DNA of 53,883 bases from Algiphilus sp. (GTDB lineage: Bacteria; Pseudomonadota; Gammaproteobacteria; Nevskiales; Nevskiaceae): assembly GCA_022763315.1 (NCBI GenBank), contig JALEHA010000010.1:1-53883 (forward strand). Reading direction: 5' to 3'. The notes under the pieces were generated by a model. The model was not told the DNA's origin. It saw nothing but the letters and a program-made list of their open reading frames with translations, and searched no databases. Numbering within the stretch: position 1 is the first letter of the stretch; each line of letters opens with the position of its first letter. The translations under genes were made by a program, and so were the position numbers. Shown here one piece after another: positions 26,234 through 34,657 of this stretch.

Positions 26234-27138
26234 GTTGGCGTGTGCGGCCGGGTGGCGTGCGAGGCGCCGCCACCCGGCCATCCCTGTGCGACGAGCCACT
26301 CGTCGATGCAGGCAGCGGTCTGCTCCGGCGCGTCGAAATGGAGCATGTGACCCGCGTCCTTGATCATTCTGTCGTCGCGGCGCCGAAAGCAGGCGCGGCG
26401 GTCATCGCGCTCGGTGTGATCGATGGCTTGGGCAAAAGCGGACTGGCCGCCATCCACGAAGAGCGTCGGTGCCGTGATCTGCTGCCAGATCGCCTTCGAT
26501 TCAGCAGCACGGAACAGCAGTGGCCCGCGCATCCGATGGCGCGAATCCATGCGAAGCTGGATACCACCGTCGACTTCCCCCGCCCAGGCTCTCGCCACGT
26601 CCAACGCGCGCGGGGCACTCAGGCGGGGATGCTGTTTCTGGATGCGTGTGGCCAGGCTGTGAAAATCCGCATAGACGCGCGCCTGCGGCGGGTCCTGCAA
26701 TTGGTGCAGCCAGCTACGATAGCGCTTGGGGGCCTGGTCGCTGGGCGTATCGGGTAGGAACAGCCCATCGAGAATGACGAGTTGGCTGATCCGCTCGGGG
26801 CGGATTCCTGCATAGAGACTGGCAATCTGTGCGCCCATGCTGTGGCCGACCAGCGCCAATGGCTGTGCGGGGCTCAGGGCATCCAGCAGGGCATCGAGGT
26901 CGGCGATGTAGTCGGCGAACCAATAGTGCGGGCCCGAATGCGCGCTCTGTCCGAAGCCCCGCATGTCGGGTGCCGCGACTGGTGCGCGCCGCGCCCAATG
27001 CGCGCACAGCGGCGCGAAGGTGGCACCGCAGTCGCCCCAGCCGTGCAACAGAACCAGTTGCGGCGGTGCATTCTCACCCCAGTGTGCGACGTGAAAATCC
27101 AGGCCGCGGCATTGCAAGCGCCGGCTGTGCGTCTTCAC
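26230..27138 (-). CDS. Alpha/beta-fold hydrolase
   Basis: 302 residues with the oxyanion segment LHGWGD (31-36), the nucleophile elbow GHSMG (Ser100) and a C-terminal His in GHMLHFDAPE. The closest general type is a small esterase or lactonase; substrate unknown. The GTG at 27138 overlaps the stop of the upstream isomerase gene as GTGA, so the two are cotranscribed. Being next to phaC does not by itself make it a PHA depolymerase: no lipase box with a depolymerase context is visible. Confidence 0.85.
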   Translation of the reverse strand: MKTHSRRLQCRGLDFHVAHWGENAPPQLVLLHGWGDCGATFAPLCAHWARRAPVAAPDMRGFGQSAHSGPHYWFADYIADLDALLDALSPAQPLALVGHSMGAQIASLYAGIRPERISQLVILDGLFLPDTPSDQAPKRYRSWLHQLQDPPQARVYADFHSLATRIQKQHPRLSAPRALDVARAWAGEVDGGIQLRMDSRHRMRGPLLFRAAESKAIWQQITAPTLFVDGGQSAFAQAIDHTERDDRRACFRRRDDRMIKDAGHMLHFDAPEQTAACIDEWLVAQGWPGGGASHATRPHTPT

Positions 27139-27728
27139 GCGGCCGATGCGTGCTTGATGTGGTGCTCCAGCAGGTGCAGGCGATCGCATCCCCAGAACAG
27201 CGCGTCGCCATGGAAGAAACTCGGTGCGCCAAAGACGCCGCGCGACACCGCCTCATCGGTCAGCTGCTTCAGTGCCGCCTTGGCGTCTTCGCGCTGCGCC
27301 GCCTCGATACAGGCATCGGCGTCCATGGCGAGCGTGTCGAGTGCGTGGCGCACACCGGTTTCGGTGCCGATGTCGTGCCCGTCGACCCAGTAGGCGCGCA
27401 TCACGGCCAGGGTCCAGCGCGGCCGCTCCGCTTCGGCCAGCGTGCAGGCGATGCGCTGGGCGAGCTTGCTGTCCGTGGGGAATACGGCGGGGAACTGAAA
27501 GGGCACCTGATAGAGGGCCGCCCAGCGCTGCAGGTCGGTCAGCATGTATTGGCCCTTGGCCGGCACGGCAGCCGGCATGCGATTGCCTGTGGCCTTGAAG
27601 ACAGCGCCCAGCAGCATTGGCTTATAGACCACCGTCGTTCCGCACCGTGCCGCCAGGTCATCCAGTTGGGTGGCGGCGAGATAGCTGTAAGGGCTGACGG
27701 GGTCGAAAAAGAATTCAATGGGATGCAT
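27135..27728 (-). CDS. 2-hydroxychromene-2-carboxylate isomerase family protein
   Basis: DsbA-fold, glutathione-S-transferase kappa-like protein of 197 residues. FFFDPVSPYSYLA (6-18) carries the Ser that binds glutathione in this family in place of a CxxC. The C-terminal FGAPSFFHGDALFWGCDRL segment is conserved in the group. Family members isomerise aromatic breakdown products, but many have unknown substrates. Start at MHPIEFFFD; forms a pair with the downstream hydrolase. Confidence 0.88.
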   Translation of the reverse strand: MHPIEFFFDPVSPYSYLAATQLDDLAARCGTTVVYKPMLLGAVFKATGNRMPAAVPAKGQYMLTDLQRWAALYQVPFQFPAVFPTDSKLAQRIACTLAEAERPRWTLAVMRAYWVDGHDIGTETGVRHALDTLAMDADACIEAAQREDAKAALKQLTDEAVSRGVFGAPSFFHGDALFWGCDRLHLLEHHIKHASAA

Positions 27729-27845
27729 GGGGTTTCGCACGCGGTTAAGGCCGCGCCATGATGCCACGCGCGCCATTTGCCGCGTGGCCGTGCTGCGGCC
27801 GTACAATAGGTGCCCGCATTGCCAGGTGACCTTGTCGCCGCCCCC

Positions 27846-28661
27846 ATGACCTACTGCATAGCCATCAAAGTGGACGAGGGCCTCGTCTTCGCCTCCGACA
27901 CCCGCACCAGTGCGGGGGTCGATGATGTCCGGACCTACAACAAGATGCACACCTTCGCCTTTCCGGGCGATCGCGTCTTTGTGCTGATGTCGGCGGGCAA
28001 CCTGGCCACCACGCAAACCGTGCTGACCGCCATCAAGCGAGGCTTCGAGACCGACGTGGAAGGGCCGTCGCTGCGCAATCTGCCGACGATGTTCGACGTG
28101 GCCGAGTACATCGGTGGCCTCTCGCAACGTGCCCAGAAGCAGGTGGCGGGCGATGCGCCTTCGTCATCGACCAGCGTCGAGACCACCTTCATTCTTGGTG
28201 GGCAGATCGCTGGTGAGGCGCCGCAGCTGTATCTGATCTACCCGCTCGGCAATTACATTTCGGCCTCGCCGGAATCGCCCTTCCTGCAGATCGGCGAGCA
28301 CAAGTACGGCAAGCCGATTCTCGACCGCATCATCCGCCCCGGTGTCCGTCTTGAGGATGCGGCGCGCTGTGCGCTCGTCTCGCTCGACTCCACCATGCGT
28401 TCGAATCTGTCGGTGGGACCACCGGTGGATCTCGCGCTCGTGCCGGAAGGCCAGCTCAACATCAGCCATCAGATGCGGCTGGATACCGAGACGCCCTACT
28501 ACCGGCAGCTCAAGGAAAGCTGGGAGAAGAAGCTGGAAGCGGTTTTCGCCGAGCTGCCGCGCTTCGACTGGGAAACGGGGAATCCGGTGGGCAGCAATCA
28601 TCCGGATGTGGGTGCCAATGTGCAGGCACCCAGCGCCACCATCCATACGCTGGGTTCCTGA
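27846..28661 (+). CDS. Anbu, proteasome-like beta-type peptidase
   Basis: 271-residue Ntn-hydrolase of the Anbu (ancestral beta subunit) family. After Met removal the sequence begins TYCIAIKVDEGLVFASDTRTS: Thr1 as nucleophile, Asp17, and a Lys at about 32, the proteasome-type catalytic set. Family members assemble into helical rings; the cellular substrate is not known. Its usual partners, alpha-E and circularly permuted ATP-grasp genes, follow on the opposite strand. A -10-like TACAAT is at 27802-27807. Confidence 0.93.
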   Translation: MTYCIAIKVDEGLVFASDTRTSAGVDDVRTYNKMHTFAFPGDRVFVLMSAGNLATTQTVLTAIKRGFETDVEGPSLRNLPTMFDVAEYIGGLSQRAQKQVAGDAPSSSTSVETTFILGGQIAGEAPQLYLIYPLGNYISASPESPFLQIGEHKYGKPILDRIIRPGVRLEDAARCALVSLDSTMRSNLSVGPPVDLALVPEGQLNISHQMRLDTETPYYRQLKESWEKKLEAVFAELPRFDWETGNPVGSNHPDVGANVQAPSATIHTLGS

Positions 28662-28669
28662 GCCGCACC

Positions 28670-29614
28670 TCAATCCGGCTGAAAGAAATGCTGTTCGATG
28701 CGGTTGTGCACCTGGCCCAGCGCGAGCTGAATATCGTCCAGGACCTGACCGAGCGCGGCGTTGTCCTCATCGGCCAGCAGGCGCGCGACATCACTGCGTT
28801 GCAGGATGTCATTCACCGCCGTCAGTGCCTCGTTGACGCGATGACCCTCCGGTAGCCGCGGCAAAGTCTGCTGCATGGCCCACAGGCAACAGGACACGCT
28901 ACGCGGGAAGTTGCGGTCGTGCAGCAGGAAGGACAGCACACGTGGTGCGCTCACCCGGGTGCGCTGCTCGCGCCGGTACATCTGATAGGCATGCAGGCTC
29001 TTGAGCACGCTCATCCACTGGATGGTGCGGAAGGGCGTCAGCTCGTCGCGCTGGCCATCGCCCACTGCGCCGGAAGAGCGCACATCGATGATGCGGGTGG
29101 TCATGTCCGCCTGCTCCAGGGCCAGCCCCAGGCACAGGAACTGGAAGGGCACCCCGCGGCTCATGTTGCTGACCAGCATGCCCACTGTCATCAGACATTG
29201 ATCGATGACTTCACGGAGCAGATCGGTGCGAATGCGCCGGTAGGTTACGGACTCGCCGCGCGCGCTGACCAGTGCGTAAAGCTCGTTGACCCGCTCCCAG
29301 ATGTCGTTGGGCATGGTTTCGCGTGTGGCGCGCAGATTCTCCCGCGCCAGTGACAGCGTGGAGCGTAGCGAGCCCGGGAACTGCTCGTCGGCGATCAGAA
29401 AGTGCGCAACTTCGGCCTCGCTACCCTGGTTGTAGCGCGTAGAGAACTGCGGCCAGGCGCCGAGGATCTCGACCAGCGATCCCCACGACAGCGGCACGTG
29501 GCGCGGTAGGTCGAGCGAGAGGTAGGCATGCACATTGACCAAGCGGGCCGTGTTCTCAATGCGCTGCAGGTGCCGCCCGAACCAATAGATGTTTTCCGCG
29601 GTGCGCGACAGCAT
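28670..29614 (-). CDS. Alpha-E domain protein of the Anbu cluster
   Basis: 314-residue helical protein beginning MLSRTAENIYWFGRHLQRIE, the signature of the alpha-E (DUF403, COG2307) family, with GVPFQFLCLGLALEQADMTTR in the middle. It is found next to ATP-grasp (COG2308) genes and is thought to take part in peptide-bond formation or modification, without proven substrate. It starts two bases after the ATP-grasp stop and converges with Anbu, 8 bp away. Confidence 0.9.
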   Translation of the reverse strand: MLSRTAENIYWFGRHLQRIENTARLVNVHAYLSLDLPRHVPLSWGSLVEILGAWPQFSTRYNQGSEAEVAHFLIADEQFPGSLRSTLSLARENLRATRETMPNDIWERVNELYALVSARGESVTYRRIRTDLLREVIDQCLMTVGMLVSNMSRGVPFQFLCLGLALEQADMTTRIIDVRSSGAVGDGQRDELTPFRTIQWMSVLKSLHAYQMYRREQRTRVSAPRVLSFLLHDRNFPRSVSCCLWAMQQTLPRLPEGHRVNEALTAVNDILQRSDVARLLADEDNAALGQVLDDIQLALGQVHNRIEQHFFQPD

Positions 29615-29616
29615 GC

Positions 29617-31077
29617 TCAGTTGCCTCCCTCGTCGAGATCGACCACCCAGGTGTCCTTCGCTCCGCCCCCCTGCGAGGAATTGACCACCAGTGAGTCCTT
29701 GGTCATGGCGACTCGTGTCAGCCCGCCCGTGGTGACGTAGGGTTCCTCCCGCGCCAGGATGAAGGGGCGCAGGTCGAGGTGCCGAGGTTCGATGCCGTCA
29801 TCGGTCAGCGTCGGTGCGGTGGAAATGGCAAGGGTCGGCTGCGCCATGTAATTGCGCGGATCGGCGCGCAGTCGCTCGGCAAAAGCGGCGCGCTCTGCCT
29901 TGGTCGCGCGCGGGCCGATCAGCATGCCGTAGCCGCCGGACTCGTTGGCTGGCTTGACCACCAGCTCATCGATGTGATCCAGCACGTAGCGGCGGTCGTC
30001 CTCGCGCATGCACAGGTAGCTCGGCACATTGGGCAGGATGGCATCCTGTTGCAGGTAGTAGCGGATCATTTCCGGTACGTAGGCGTAGACCACCTTGTCG
30101 TCGGCTACACCGGCACCCGGTGCGTTGGCCAGCGCCACATTGCCGGCGCGCCAGGCGCGCATCAGGCCCGGTACGCCCAGCACCGAGTCGGGGTGAAAGA
30201 CTTCGGGATCCAGGAAGAGGTCGTCGATGCGGCGGTAGAGCACATCCACGCGCTGCGGGCCGTAGATGGTGCGCATGTAGCAGCAGTCGTCGTCGCCAAC
30301 GAAGAGATCGGGCCCCTCGACCAGTTCGACGCCCATCTGCAAGGCGAGGTAGCAGTGCTCGAAATAGGCACTGTTGAAGATGCCGGGGGTCAGCAGGCCG
30401 ATGACCGGCTGATCGGCCGGCCTTGGCGAAAGATTCGCCAGCATGTCATAGAGCTCGGCCGGGTAGGCGTCGACCGGCAGAATGGTGCTCGATTCGAAGA
30501 TCTCCGGGAAGACGCGCTTGTTCACCATGCGGTTTTCCAGCATGTAGGACACGCCGGATGGCACGCGCAGATTGTCCTCCAGTACGTAGATCGTGCCGTC
30601 GCTGTCGCGCACCAGGTCCGAGCCGCAGATGTGCGCCCAGACATCCCCCGCCGGTCGCACACCCACACATTGCGGCCGGAAATTGACCGACTTCTCGAGC
30701 AGTTCGCCCGGGAAGATGCCGTCACGCACGATGTGCTGCTTGCCGTAGATGTCGGCGATGAAGCAATTCAGGGCGGTGACGCGCTGCTTCAGCCCCGCCT
30801 CGGTACGGTCCCACTCGCTGCGCTCGATCGTGCGCGGAATGACATCGAAGGGGAAGGCGCGGTCGACGTTGCGCCCCTCGCTGTATACGGTGAAGGTGAT
30901 CCCCAGCGACTTGATGGCGAGCTCAGCGGCGAGCCGGCGGTCGGCCAGTTCCGCAGCAGTCAGACTGCTCAGATAGCCGGTCAGGGCACGCGCGGCCGGC
31001 CGCGGTTTGCCGTCGGGGCCAATCAGTTCGTCATAGGTCGGGGAGCGGTAGCGTGCCCAGTTGGTGAGCTCCGTCAT
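29617..31077 (-). CDS. Circularly permuted type 2 ATP-grasp protein
   Basis: 486 residues. The DUF404/DUF407-type pattern is visible: FIADIYGKQHIVRDGIFP, VLEDNLRVPSGVSYMLENR, and the ATP-binding end VVKPANESGGYGMLIGP with PFILAREEPYVTTGGLTRVA. It is expected to form amide bonds using ATP together with alpha-E and Anbu. A bacterial transglutaminase-like gene often completes this set; none is found within the window. Confidence 0.92.
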   Translation of the reverse strand: MTELTNWARYRSPTYDELIGPDGKPRPAARALTGYLSSLTAAELADRRLAAELAIKSLGITFTVYSEGRNVDRAFPFDVIPRTIERSEWDRTEAGLKQRVTALNCFIADIYGKQHIVRDGIFPGELLEKSVNFRPQCVGVRPAGDVWAHICGSDLVRDSDGTIYVLEDNLRVPSGVSYMLENRMVNKRVFPEIFESSTILPVDAYPAELYDMLANLSPRPADQPVIGLLTPGIFNSAYFEHCYLALQMGVELVEGPDLFVGDDDCCYMRTIYGPQRVDVLYRRIDDLFLDPEVFHPDSVLGVPGLMRAWRAGNVALANAPGAGVADDKVVYAYVPEMIRYYLQQDAILPNVPSYLCMREDDRRYVLDHIDELVVKPANESGGYGMLIGPRATKAERAAFAERLRADPRNYMAQPTLAISTAPTLTDDGIEPRHLDLRPFILAREEPYVTTGGLTRVAMTKDSLVVNSSQGGGAKDTWVVDLDEGGN

Positions 31078-31373
31078 GCAGTACGACTCAGATCGGATGG
31101 AGTGGATGACATGCCTTCAAGATCCGGGGCACATCTGCCTACTGTAAGCGGGAATGACCGCGAAGTACCAATCCGCGCTAGGCCTGGCGCCTTCCTCCCG
31201 ATCGTCCGGTCGGAGGCGCCGACGCCATGCAATGGCTGGATGGCGACCGTGCTGTTGCCGGGCGCGTGGGGTTGGGGTGACATGGGCAGGGGCAAGAGCG
31301 TGAGCGATGCCACATGTCTAGCAAGAGGCGGGCCATTCCGGGGCGTTGTTGCCGTCAGGAGCGCTGCGCCTTC
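31078..31373. other. Intergenic region upstream of minC
   Basis: About 296 bp between the divergent ATP-grasp gene and minC. I see no gene. An AGGAG site at 31358-31362 serves the chosen minC start; no promoter with both boxes stands out. Confidence 0.4.
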
Positions 31374-32144
31374 ATGCGCAATAATGCGCAACCTTCCGAT
31401 GGACGCCAAATCGCTGTGAACGACACTGCCAGTTCTCCAGCCACCGAGGTCAAGGGCGTGATGCTGCCCATCACGCGCGTGCGCATGACTGCGCGCGGGG
31501 CTTCTGACACGGTGGCCGAGTTCCGTGCCTGGGCGGATGCCTTGCCCGAAGCCATGCGCAGCATGCCCATCATCCTGGACGCTGCCCACCACACCGCCTG
31601 CAGCAGTCTGCTGGAGGTGGCGCGCGAATATGGCCTGCGCGTTCTCGGCGTGGCGGATGGCAAGCTCGCCCCCACTGCGCCGGCCTGTGGACTGGCTGTC
31701 TTGCCCGAAGACGCGCTGATGCCGACGCGTGCGCGCTCCACGAGCAGCGACGGGCCCGCTTCCGCCAGGAACGTGCAGGAAAAGACGGTAGCGGCCCCGG
31801 CTTCGGCTGCGGGCGGCCGGTCGCGCGTGGTGCAGACGCCGGTGCGTTCCGGGCAGCAGATCTATGCCGAGGGCGGCGACCTGGTGGTGCTGGGTACCGT
31901 GAGTCCCGGCGCGGAAGTGATCGCTGACGGCCACATCCATATCTATGGGGCGCTGCGCGGCCGTGCCATCGCGGGCGCGCGTGGTGATGCCTCCGCGCGC
32001 ATCTTTTGTCGGCGGTTCGAGCCCGAGCTGGTGGCCTGCGCCGGCGTCTATAACGTTGCCGATCGCATGCGCGGTGAACTGAGTGGCAAGCCGGTACAGG
32101 TCTGGCTCGACGGTGACGACTTGCAGTTCAGCAGCCTGGACTGA
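31374..32144 (+). CDS. minC: Septum site-determining protein MinC
   Basis: FtsZ polymerisation inhibitor that blocks division at the poles when recruited by MinD. 256 residues: N-terminal FtsZ-binding domain (EVKGVMLPITRVRM onward), a Ala/Ser-rich linker, and the C-terminal beta-helix from about residue 150 (VRSGQQIYAEGGDLVVLGTVSPGAE, HIYGALRGRAIAG). I chose the ATG at 31374 with AGGAG; a GTG at 31416 is possible. Unusually it is separated from minD by a gene on the other strand. Confidence 0.93.
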   Translation: MRNNAQPSDGRQIAVNDTASSPATEVKGVMLPITRVRMTARGASDTVAEFRAWADALPEAMRSMPIILDAAHHTACSSLLEVAREYGLRVLGVADGKLAPTAPACGLAVLPEDALMPTRARSTSSDGPASARNVQEKTVAAPASAAGGRSRVVQTPVRSGQQIYAEGGDLVVLGTVSPGAEVIADGHIHIYGALRGRAIAGARGDASARIFCRRFEPELVACAGVYNVADRMRGELSGKPVQVWLDGDDLQFSSLD

Positions 32145-32162
32145 GCCGCAGCGACCGCTGTC

Positions 32163-32798
32163 TCAGAAGGGCAATCGCGCCCCAATGGCGAAGGAGACCT
32201 GCGCAATGGCGGCATCATCGCCGTCACGGTCCAGATAGCGCACGTCGGCGTAGGGCTGGATGTCCGCGAGGTTGAGGCGGGCGCCGAGGCGAGCCTCGGC
32301 GCCGTCGAAGTCGTCGGTGCTGAGGTAGCCCAGCTGCAGATAGGGCAGAAAGCGCCCGTCGCGAGAGGCGCGGTCAAAGCGCAATTGCACGGCGCCTCCG
32401 ACGTTGTCGGTGTCGCGGTCGCCGCCCGAGGTGGCGATATCGATGCGGTCGTAGATCACTTCAACCCAGAATGCCGCCAGCAGGTCGCGCGAGCCCGCGT
32501 AATCCTGCGCGCCCAGGCCCAACCGGTAGAGTTGGCTGTCGAGGTCGTAATTGGCGCCTCCGGTGGAGCCATCCGTGAAATGCACCGCGGCCTCGCCCTG
32601 CAGGAAATAGTCGCCCTCGAGGAACCAGCGGCCGCGCGCGGCCACGCCCATACCCTGGGAGCGGTCCTCCACACCACTGCCGAAGTCGTTGTCAGAGGTC
32701 GTGGCGTTCAGGTCGAACTCGGTGAAGTTGCCGGCAGCGTGGGCGGCGCCGGAAAGGCCGAGCATGGTGAGCGCCGCGAGAAGAAACCTGGCATTCAT
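32163..32798 (-). CDS. Outer membrane beta-barrel protein, YfaZ-like
   Basis: 211 residues with a Sec signal peptide (LLAALTMLGLSGAAHA) and then alternating beta-strand pattern with aromatic girdles, ending in ...IGARLPF with the terminal Phe recognised by the Bam complex. Similar to small YfaZ-type barrels of unknown function. It sits on the minus strand between minC and minD, which is not usual. Confidence 0.75.
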   Translation of the reverse strand: MNARFLLAALTMLGLSGAAHAAGNFTEFDLNATTSDNDFGSGVEDRSQGMGVAARGRWFLEGDYFLQGEAAVHFTDGSTGGANYDLDSQLYRLGLGAQDYAGSRDLLAAFWVEVIYDRIDIATSGGDRDTDNVGGAVQLRFDRASRDGRFLPYLQLGYLSTDDFDGAEARLGARLNLADIQPYADVRYLDRDGDDAAIAQVSFAIGARLPF

Positions 32799-32905
32799 GT
32801 GTGTGCTGTCCCCCGATAAGCGAAGCGCAGAGCGCGATCCGGGTGCAGGCTACTGGCTTCGGCGGGCAGGGGCAACGCGCCGCGCGCGCCGGTGCCTTTA
32901 CCGTA

Positions 32906-32925
32906 CCCCCAGGCCCGCCTGGGGG
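32906..32925. repeat. 8-bp hairpin between the barrel gene and minD
   Basis: CCCCCAGG (32906-32913) and CCTGGGGG (32918-32925) with a 4-nt loop, in the divergent gap. It could be in the leader of either gene. Confidence 0.55.
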
Positions 32926-33019
32926 AGTCACCCGGGGCGTCCTGCGTCGCGCACATAGCCGGTGAGACACCGCTATCATGACGCGTCATCTTCTCATCAT
33001 ATTCGGGGGGCTCTCAGCC

Positions 33020-33829
33020 TTGGCAAAGATCATCGTCGTGACCTCGGGGAAAGGGGGCGTCGGCAAGACCACGACCAGTGCCTCTTTTGCGACCGGCCTT
33101 GCGGTACGCGGCTACAAGACGGCCGTTGTGGATTTTGATGTCGGCCTGCGCAATCTCGACCTCATCATGGGGGTGGAGCGGCGCGTCGTCTTCGATTTCG
33201 TCAATGTCATCCAGGGTGAGGCCACCCTGCGCCAGGCTCTCATCCGCGACAAGCGCTACGACAACCTCGCCATCCTTGCCGCCAGCCAGACGCGTGACAA
33301 GGAAGCGCTGACCATCGACGGCGTGCAACGCGTGCTCGAAGAACTGGCCAAAGAATTCGATTACGTGGTGTGCGATTCGCCGGCCGGTATCGAGCATGGA
33401 GCCTATGCGGCCATGTACTTTGCCGACGAGGCACTGGTGGTGACCAACCCGGAGGTGTCCTCGGTACGAGACTCCGACCGGGTGCTTGGCCTGCTGTCCT
33501 CCAAGACGCGCAAGGCGGAGCAGGGCGAGGGTACGGTCCGCGAGCATCTGGTGCTGACGCGCTACAACCCCGCGCGCGTTGCCAAGGGTGAGATGCTGTC
33601 GGTGGATGACGTCACCGATATTCTCGCCATTCCACTGCTCGGCATCATCCCCGAATCGCAGGCAGTGCTGAATTCATCCAACCAGGGCGTGCCGGTGGTG
33701 GCGGATACCGAAACCGATGCCGGCTCCGCCTATGCGGACATGGTCGCGCGTTTCCTCGGTGAAGAGCGCGCGCACCGCTTCGTAGAGGTCGAGAAGAAGG
33801 GCTTTCTCGGTCGTCTGTTCGGAACCTGA
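33020..33829 (+). CDS. minD: Septum site-determining ATPase MinD
   Basis: Membrane-associated ATPase driving pole-to-pole oscillation with MinE and recruiting MinC. The deviant Walker A motif GKGGVGKTT is at 10-18; VVDFDVGLRNLDL, VVCDSPAGIE and the C-terminal amphipathic membrane anchor (KKGFLGRLFG) are clear. The canonical start MAKIIVVTSGKGG requires TTG at 33020, preceded by GGGGGG; an upstream ATG at 32978 would add 14 non-homologous residues. 269 residues. Confidence 0.96.
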   Translation: MAKIIVVTSGKGGVGKTTTSASFATGLAVRGYKTAVVDFDVGLRNLDLIMGVERRVVFDFVNVIQGEATLRQALIRDKRYDNLAILAASQTRDKEALTIDGVQRVLEELAKEFDYVVCDSPAGIEHGAYAAMYFADEALVVTNPEVSSVRDSDRVLGLLSSKTRKAEQGEGTVREHLVLTRYNPARVAKGEMLSVDDVTDILAIPLLGIIPESQAVLNSSNQGVPVVADTETDAGSAYADMVARFLGEERAHRFVEVEKKGFLGRLFGT

Positions 33830-33837
33830 GGTCGCCC

Positions 33838-34128
33838 ATGGACTGGATGAAGCTGTTTCGAAGCGAGCGCAAGAACAGCGCCCATGTGGCGCGTGATCGG
33901 CTCAAGTTGGTGGTCATGCACCAGCGCGAAGGTCGTGGCGCCGGCCCGGATTGGTTGCCGCGCTTGCGCGAGGATCTGCTGGCCGTGGTGCGTCGCTATA
34001 CCGAAGTGGCGGACGACGCCGTGCACGTGCGGGTACAGCACGATCAGGGTGTCGATCTGCTCGAAATGAATATCGCCCTGCCTGAGGAAGAGCGCGGCGG
34101 ATCGGTCAGCAAGGCCGGGAGCACCTGA
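33838..34128 (+). CDS. minE: Cell division topological specificity factor MinE
   Basis: 96 residues. Stimulates MinD ATPase and confines MinC action to the poles. The N-terminal MDWMKLFRSERK membrane-targeting helix, the anti-MinCD segment ARDRLKLVVMHQR and the C-terminal topological domain (LPRLREDLLAVVRRY) are all present. Eight bases after minD. Confidence 0.95.
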   Translation: MDWMKLFRSERKNSAHVARDRLKLVVMHQREGRGAGPDWLPRLREDLLAVVRRYTEVADDAVHVRVQHDQGVDLLEMNIALPEEERGGSVSKAGST

Positions 34129-34146
34129 CCGCTCTGCGCTGCGCCA

Positions 34147-34563
34147 TCAGTGCGCAGCGTGTCCGCGATGCCCCAGTCGAAGATTGCGCCAGTGCGCAAG
34201 GGCGAGCAGAGTGACGCCGCTGAGCGTAAGGGCGCTTTCGCCGTTTTCGCTCACAACCTCCAGTGTGCTGAGGGTAATGGCGAGGGCCATCAGCGACAGC
34301 GCCAGACCGCCCATCACCACCACGGCCGCGCGGCGGTGGCGACGGTAGCCCGACAGCAGCGCGAAGCCGCTGGGCGTCAGTGCGGCGGCCAGGAACCACT
34401 CGTGAAAATGTGGCGCAGTGAGCCAGCCCAGACCCCAAATCGGGATGGCGGTGACAGCCGCAACGACCAGTACGCAGTGCACGGCGCACACGCCGGACAG
34501 GGCAATGGCGAGCCGATCGATGGGAGCGTTGCGCAGCGGCATGGTGGCGTTCTGGGCGGTCAC
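34147..34563 (-). CDS. MerC-like membrane protein
   Basis: 138 residues with four hydrophobic helices and the MerC-type pattern LSGVCAVHC near the N-terminus, followed by HFHEW. MerC proteins move metal ions across the inner membrane. No mercury resistance genes accompany it. A Zur-like dyad lies 24 bp upstream, which makes zinc a more likely context. Start uncertain: GTG at 34563 or ATG at 34542, neither with a strong ribosome-binding site. Confidence 0.8.
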   Translation of the reverse strand: MTAQNATMPLRNAPIDRLAIALSGVCAVHCVLVVAAVTAIPIWGLGWLTAPHFHEWFLAAALTPSGFALLSGYRRHRRAAVVVMGGLALSLMALAITLSTLEVVSENGESALTLSGVTLLALAHWRNLRLGHRGHAAH

Positions 34564-34586
34564 TGATGGAGACGGTCACATTGAAC

Positions 34587-34599
34587 GTTACAGAATAAC
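34587..34599. promoter_or_regulatory. Candidate Zur box upstream of the MerC-like gene
   Basis: GTTACAGAATAAC, a dyad close to the proteobacterial Zur core GTTATNNNATAAC with one mismatch in one arm, in an AT-rich patch 24 bp before the start codon. Assignment rests on pattern only. Confidence 0.45.
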
Positions 34600-34657
34600 A
34601 TAATGGTCAGTGTCGCCCGCCCTGGGGTGCACCGGGCCTGTTGCGGATGGCGCGGAC

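Noticed and set aside
26230-27138. PHA depolymerase beside phaC.
   Set aside because: The protein is a generic alpha/beta hydrolase with GHSMG, overlaps an aromatic-pathway isomerase gene in an operon, and shows no depolymerase-specific domains.
32978-33829. MinD starting at the ATG at 32978.
   Set aside because: It adds 14 residues before the universally conserved MAKIIVVTSGKGG; TTG at 33020 restores the standard N-terminus and has a G-rich ribosome-binding site.
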